Shown: in pieces, positions 58,111 through 64,000 of the stretch
Layout of the letters: each line of letters opens with the position of its first letter
Numbering within the stretch: position 1 is the stretch's first letter
Position numbers and translations under genes: made by a program
The notes under the pieces: generated by a model
Told to the model about the DNA's origin: nothing
The model's input: only the letters and a program-made list of their open reading frames with translations
Database searches by the model: none
Assembly: GCF_963678635.1 (NCBI RefSeq)
Contig: NC_087071.1
Location: 13,035,088-13,099,087, forward strand
Source: Symsagittifera roscoffensis
Lineage: Eukaryota > Xenacoelomorpha > Acoela > Convolutidae
DNA length: 64,000 nucleotides
Direction: 5' to 3'

Positions 58111-59796
58111 TTAATCCATAAACCAAATAGAAAAGTACGTTCAATTCAGAATTGACAACAAGGAAAACAACAAAACAAAAGGTACTGAAAAAGAAAACTA
58201 TGCTGCTATTGAATACCGTAACAGTAAGTTGAGCAAGAACAAAATAACGACCAGAATATATTAATTCTAGAATGTTCTGATCGGAACGAACCAAAAACAG
58301 CAATGGCAACGAAATTTTTCAACATTTTGTATATGAAACCTAATATTTCGAGTTTCTCTATAGAATACAGTCTTTCAAAAGTACTAAAACAACTCTCAAC
58401 TGTGAAAAAGCCTGAAGATAGAGTGGAAAGGTTTACTTTGGGTAGTTAGAGGAGAGGACACACTCGAAGGACAGTGGCACAAGGATAACAGAAAGAAGAT
58501 GTTGTCGGGCCAAATGTCACAAATCGAACAGTGAAAGAGAAAGAAGTACCGTCTGAGGAAGAAAAGGTAACAGAACCGTTCAGAAGAACCAGAAAAATAA
58601 TCAAAGGGAGCATGCGGAGTCCTACGACTTTGGAATAGTCCGAAACAGAGTTTCCCATATTAATAAAATGAGTGCTACCCAACAAGGACCATATCTCAAA
58701 AAATAAGCTGCAATCCATCTGGCAACTGATCGGAGAAGACTCCAGTGAGGCACCAAAAAATATAATCGAGCAAGTAAAAAAGTCAGAAGAGATCTATAAG
58801 GAGGAGCAACGGTCATTCCAATCGTTTGCAGGCAAACAAGGCCACAGCCAAGATCAAATTATAGAAAGGGAACTAACAAGAGACGGGGAAGAGGCGCAGG
58901 AAATCAGTATGGTGATAAAAAGTCAGTCATTTCTCAAGGGAAGATGAAATCTACTTGTTGGAGCAGCGAGGAGAGAAAACACTGTTTTTTTACCAGACTG
59001 TTTGACAAAAGTCTGCTTGGAAGAAACCTGGTAAGACAGACTCCGACGGATAGATGAAAGAGATGATCGACAAGGATTCGATCTGATGGAGCCTTACACA
59101 AACCCATTCCGGAATCAGATGTCAATCGTCATTTATTGGTTTCTTGTGTATAATCGTCTAGCCGTGTCTGTGCATCTCAGACCAGCAGGAATGAAAAGCC
59201 TATGCAAGAAAGCAATGCTGAACGTCTCCAACTACCTGATGCTACCGCACAAACACAAGGATTTTGTGAAAATTGATAACGAATTTCGTAGTTATACGAG
59301 AAATGAGAAAAAAGCTAACAAATTTTTTCCCAAAATTACGACGGCAATTAAGCCAGGGTTCAAAGAGAATACCCTAATTACCTCGAAATTTCAGGAAAAA
59401 CATAGTCAGCATTCTTGCAATATCTCGCGCAAATACGACATTCTTCTGCAAAGTACACAAAGTCCTTGTGCCCGTGCGGTAACATCAGGTACTTGGAGAC
59501 GATGGAAAATCATAAAGGGAAGAACAACCTGAAGAGACCAGCGTTAGCGGCCTCTCATTTGAAGAGACGAATAGATCAACCAAGGGAACACTAAAAAATT
59601 GTCAGGAAGAGGAGGAGCATCAGGCACACGAGTTCACTGTTCAAATGACAGCTTTCTACATCGAACGACAAAAAGATATTCAAAGTGCTAAGAAATCTTC
59701 TTGAAACGAACGCAAATTGGAATGCGGAAAGCAGTCACGCAACAAAGAACGACATAAGAAAGGTTTGGAACGGGTAAGATAGACTAATTCGTAGCT

Positions 59797-59865
<69 letters not shown>

Positions 59866-59876
59866 GTTGGAGAGAG

Positions 59877-59915
<39 letters not shown>

Positions 59916-59943
59916 AAGGAGAGAGAGAGCAAGGAGATAAAGA

Positions 59944-59990
<47 letters not shown>

Positions 59991-60760
59991 AGTCTATTAA
60001 TGAGAGAAGGGGTTCTTTAAGGACCAAGAAGAGGAAACAATCATATCAACAAGAAATTTTATTCTGAGGCGTGACGACAACTGAGAGAGTGGAAAGCAGC
60101 TGACAAACTCTTTGAAAGGTTACTTGCAGTCAGAACGAGAAACCACAATTGAAACGACGGTGGAAGCGATTTATCGAAAAAGCATTTTGGCAATAACGAT
60201 GCCAACGGGTCATTAGAACCAAAGCTGAGCTTAAGCATGAGTCCATTTGTCGAGCCGAAGAGTAAACACCAGAAAATAAAAACATCGGAACCGGAGGAGA
60301 GTGAGGTTGCAGAAACTGAGGTACAACTGCAATCGCAGCAAGCACCGGAGACACAAGTCCTAATTGAATAATTGTAGAACAGCCAAAAATGTATCACTTT
60401 GCGATGGAAGCGTAATGAGTGGCTGGACAATACTTTACCGTAAAACGAACCAAACTCAACACTTCAGACTCGGAGTTTCTAAGTCCGAAGACTCAAGAAT
60501 GGATTTTGATATAGAAAATGGTGAAGAAATTTTTCTCATCACGGTTCAGAAGGCAAGAGGACAGAAAGCTGCAAAATCAATACTCCTGAAAAAGCAGCTA
60601 AAGAGAAGTTTGACTCGAAGCTCGATCCAGCTCTAGTGTTCACGGATTATTTTAGCTTAGATGAATTAACTCGCGAAGGCGCAAAAAGGTACCAAGAACC
60701 AAAAACCCAGGAAGACATTCAGAGAACTAAGTATCAACAAGCAAAAAAAAATGAATTAAA
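58111..60760 (+). pseudogene. Degenerate, probably retroelement-derived sequence
   Basis: Purine-rich on the plus strand, with Glu/Lys/Gln-rich coding-like fragments (for example 58672-58947, 60240-60370 and 60364-60636) in shifting frames. It may be the decayed pol region of the copy A retrotransposon, but I see no reverse transcriptase, RNase H or integrase motif. A coherent gene is not supported. Confidence 0.35.
59803..59991 (+). repeat. Interrupted (AG)n microsatellite
   Basis: About 190 bp of AGAGAG runs with occasional GGGA, AAAG, CGAGCAAGG and ACAG interruptions. The leucine/serine-repeat ORF on the minus strand is an artefact of it. Confidence 0.95.
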
Positions 60761-61670
60761 AATGACAAAAAAAACCTTGAAACTCTATAAATAGAAATTG
60801 GCGAACTTAAAAAGATAACCCGATAGACTTTTTGAGTTATTTTGTTTGGAAATGACGCCATTCCTATTCTCATGGTGCATGTTACTAGTTCACCATTCAA
60901 GATTCTAAAACTAAATTTTCTTGTTACTCTTTTCTGCGATAGCTCCCGTACTGATTAAAAATGGTAGGTATGATAAAAACTGGTAAGCGATAGATAATGC
61001 AGAAACTCTGATAGAAATTGACTTCAAATAAACTTATGTTGATCAAAAAATTCATCTGTATCAATCAATTTTAAATCGATCCTAAACATTTTTGATACGT
61101 TTTTTTTTGCAGTTCTTACAGTTTTTCATATACACGCTTCAAAAAAATTTGCAGTTATGAAAAAAAAATTGCAGCTTTAATTTTATAGGCATTGTACTCA
61201 GATTAAAGTCAAAGTGAACAAACTTAACAAAAATTTGTTTTTACTTGAAGTTTTGACAAACTTTTTAAAAAAATTTAAACGAAAAGTGGTTGTGAAAATA
61301 CAATTTATGATAATTGTGTGATTCTTCCTGATGAAGCTCGACCAGAGCAAAAAAATGAAGCTCGACCAGAGCAAAAAAATCCTGAACAGGAATTTAAATA
61401 ATTGCCTGTGTTTTGCGTTGATTGCGTGTAGCAAAAAACTACACAATTTTTAAACCAATAGTATATGTTTTTTTACGAAGATCATTTAAAAAAAATGTCG
61501 ATGGTTTTTTAGTATTAAAGATTTTTCTACATGCGATTCTCATACCGCTGATACTAGATAGAAATCAAGAACGAGTTAAGCTGAGCATTAAATCAGTTTT
61601 TCTGTACGGGTACACTTATAGCAATCGCCTCCGGTTGCCACCCTTACGCATCAGTAATCCAGGCAAGATA
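60761..61670. other. AT-rich interval; short direct repeat at 61332-61379
   Basis: GAAGCTCGACCAGAGCAAAA occurs twice in succession (about 61333 and 61358). No gene recognised. Confidence 0.5.
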
Positions 61671-61870
61671 CATTACACAGCCAAACTGTGCAGTTTGTGA
61701 ATTGTAAGCAGATTCCGCGATAAGAACGCTCCTTTTTTTTCTTTTGTTCTTTTATTGCTTTTGATCGTTCCGACAAAAATTCAACATGTTTAAGGACTTG
61801 TCTCTGGAATCCAGAAACATACAGACACAAAATTGTGCGCCTATCTAGTGCAGAGTTTGGCCTCGTAATA
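61671..61870. mobile_element. 200-bp MITE, copy 2 (opposite orientation to copy 1)
   Basis: Left end CATTACACAGCCAAACTGTG, right end CAGAGTTTGGCCTCGTAATA. The interior is the inverse complement of 54339-54540, including TTGTCTCTGGAATCCAGAAA. The flanks suggest a TA target duplication. Confidence 0.87.
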
Positions 61871-62505
61871 TAGTACATACCCGGGTTGGTTGAAAAACCT
61901 AATCACACAATGGTCTGAAATGGAAAAAAGCGAGTCATACACTTCTCATGCAATTCCTTAAATGATTAATTTCTAAACGGTTGGTTTCATTTTTAAGAGC
62001 CTGGATTTTATTCATTTTTATTCGTTTGAATAGAAAAATACTAAAAACCAATTTTCAACATACGATTCCCCATCATGAGTAAAGCCACCTTCAAATGTGC
62101 TAGGTAAATAAGACAACAAGACATGAAAAAGACATGACATTAGGACAAAACTGAGAGTTAAACCAAATAAATTGAAATCTCCAAAGTTAAGCGAATTATG
62201 TTTTATAGATGTGGTACAGCACACATTACATGTGCAGTAATTGTATGTTAACTTTGCTGTACGCTAACCTTGAGATTCATATTGCTATCTGTAATCATAT
62301 ATTGTCTTTAGTATACCAAAGTCGATCAGTGTTGATCACTGAGTCGAATCAGCTGAGACGCAGATCTGCGTACGTCAGATACCGAATTCGGTCTAACCTA
62401 AAGGCTTTTAGAGAAAATAAAAAGAAACGGTTTCAGAGACTAAATTTACATTTTGAACCCTGATTTGTTTTCAGATCAGTATTACAGCATTCTATCTTTT
62501 ACCAC
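61871..62505. other. 5' flank of gag copy B; long terminal repeat not delimited
   Basis: Contains a fragment of the CATACAATT-type palindromic repeat near 61933. A possible LTR start (TGTGGTACAGCACAC at 62210) cannot be tested because the 3' LTR lies beyond the window. Confidence 0.4.
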
Positions 62506-64000
62506 ATGGCGCAGGCAGCAGGATTCATGGCACAGGACAACCGAACGAACATGGGCGTTCCTGTTTTTTGGACACCAGCAAGTTCGGATCCACAGTGGAG
62601 ACTCAAAATTTGGTTCGACCAATTTTTGTTAGCGGTGACAATAAAGGAAAACAAGAATCTTGAGATCTTATTAGAAGATCCAAAAGCAGTTATTGATGAA
62701 CCACTTCCTCGTCCGGAGACACTAGGAACAAACAAAGATTCACAGGCAGTAATGGACCGAAAAGCAAGAGACAGACTATGAAGGGACAAAGTTGTTCTTG
62801 AAAATGAAGAAAGGAGGGAGCGCTGATCTAAAGTTGGGCACAATGTGTTTTACAACGAAGAACAGAAACGACTCACTTCTCAATTATTTCTGGCTTTGGG
62901 TACCGAGAGTAAAAAGAAATTCGTTCAAAAAACCCGCACACGGAAATATCAAAACTTGAGTTCAGGGAGATGGCGAGATCGGCTAAAATATCGTTCGTAA
63001 AGACAAAAAACCTCACGTATGAGCGTTTCAGATTATTCATCAGAGCACAAGAAAACGGAAAGAGGTTAGAATCTTTTCATGTGGCACTAACTGCACAAGC
63101 AGCCATTGGGCGCGCTGGAAGAAGAACTATTCCGAGATTTATTCATTCTAAAATGAAAAATACTGCATAACAGGACACTCTAACGTTTGATGCTATTAAG
63201 TCTGAGCAAAGTAAACAAACGACACAGGCGTTTCAAAAATCAGTAACGGGAAATACAAACGTGGGTCAAATTCCCGGGCCACAGATTAAAATAAGGCAAG
63301 AACCCATAATGTCAGTTGGTAACAAGGGTCAAAACTATAAAAGACCGAATAGAGATCAATCCAGGAAGAAAACAAATGAGCAAAGGAATACAAATTCCGA
63401 ACAGATCAGAAACAATGCACGAGATGTGGAAAAACATTCGGCGAGGGATATTTAAAAAGCTGTCTAGCAATGGGAATGACATGCAAAAACTGTAATATAC
63501 CAAACCATTTCGCCAAAATGTGCTGTTCGCAACAAGTAAACGAGGTTACAGAAGAAAATTTAAGTTTAGGTGAAGACTGTAATCTAATTCATAGCTTTGA
63601 TTTATGCAAAATTGAGATCATGGCCATCGAAACAAGGTCGAGGTCAGTAAAAGACGAGAATAATTCCAGAACAAAAACAGAAGCGAAAGTTCACCACAAC
63701 AAATTCAAAAATATTCAAAATATCTGGAAGATTGATATACGGAGAAACCCACAGTCGAATAAAGTAAAAGCAATGAAAGCGTTGGTTAGAGTAAGCAATC
63801 AAATCATAAGTATGGCAATAGACACAGGGAGGCCAGTATCATTCCTCAATTGCACTACAGCCGAACAACTATTGGAAGGATCATCTGTGACAAAGGTTGT
63901 TCCAGCCGAGAAGCTCAACCTGTCCGCACAGTTTGTAGACCGCAATAATTACCCAATTTTGATATTGGGAGCAATTCAAGCCAATATTCGTTTAGCATGT
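62506..64000 (+). pseudogene. Ty3/gypsy-type Gag and aspartic protease, copy B (cut by the window end)
   Basis: An N-terminal Gag frame (62506-62781, ATG in the ACCACATGGCGCAGG context) has PQWRLKIWFDQFLLAV and LEILLEDPKAV, then a TGA. A second Gag piece (62970-63170) has KNLTYERFRLFIRAQENGKR and ALTAQAAIG. A frame open from about 63405 to the window edge has a Cys pair (CTRCGKTF), then a CCHC knuckle CKNCNIPNHFAKMC (63482-63523). It continues into a retropepsin whose active site is AIDTGRPVSFLN (DTG at 63821-63829), followed by NNYPILILGAIQANIRLAC. In the intact family Gag forms the particle and the protease matures it. At least two frame breaks in Gag mark this copy as damaged; the protease-side frame is clean as far as it can be seen. 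Confidence 0.75.

Noticed and set aside
59735-59932. Leu/Ser-repeat ORF on the minus strand
   Set aside because: It is the translation of the (AG)n microsatellite.

Overview
This is AT-rich metazoan DNA, not bacterial. The evidence is an intron-containing host glycosyltransferase gene with T-rich CAG splice acceptors, abundant satellites and MITE-like elements, Ty3/gypsy retrotransposon debris, and one complete Maverick/Polinton. The short introns and TTTTCAG-like acceptors would suit a nematode or similar invertebrate, but nothing fixes the species.

Layout. 1-9560 is a degenerate satellite with higher-order structure. 9561-18139 has no recognisable gene; it holds a 28-29 bp minisatellite (10735-11865), a TGTATG-rich tract and faint tRNA-like fragments. 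18146-41572 is a complete 23.4 kb Maverick flanked by a perfect 6-bp target duplication (TACAAT). 41724-51488 (minus strand) is a five-exon core-1 beta-1,3-galactosyltransferase (C1GALT1-like) gene whose stop codon lies only about 150 bp from the Maverick. Its second intron (5.7 kb) is packed with foldback and AT-rich inverted-repeat elements. 51489-56949 holds a hairpin repeat and a tandem segmental duplication, one copy of which carries a 202-bp MITE that the other lacks. 57140-60760 and 62506-64000 are two degenerate copies of a Ty3/gypsy-type gag; the second runs into an aspartic protease cut off by the window edge.

The Maverick. A leftward, tightly packed gene train (28535 to 19302) encodes a small basic-tailed protein, a candidate HUH-type replication protein, several unknown proteins, a small membrane protein, the packaging-type ATPase, a retrovirus-like integrase, penton (minor capsid), a basic virion protein, the double-jelly-roll major capsid protein and an adenain-like maturation protease. 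Rightward genes are two small ORFs (one with an SV40-type nuclear localisation motif) and the protein-primed DNA polymerase B with N-terminal zinc fingers. Three E2F-like sites spaced about 30 bp lie just upstream of the polymerase. The copy is apparently dead: protease, capsid, integrase, ATPase and polymerase all carry stops or frameshifts, although some single-base shifts could be assembly errors. The right terminal repeat has expanded to about 4.7 kb of 28/29-bp units (roughly 165 copies) against six on the left.
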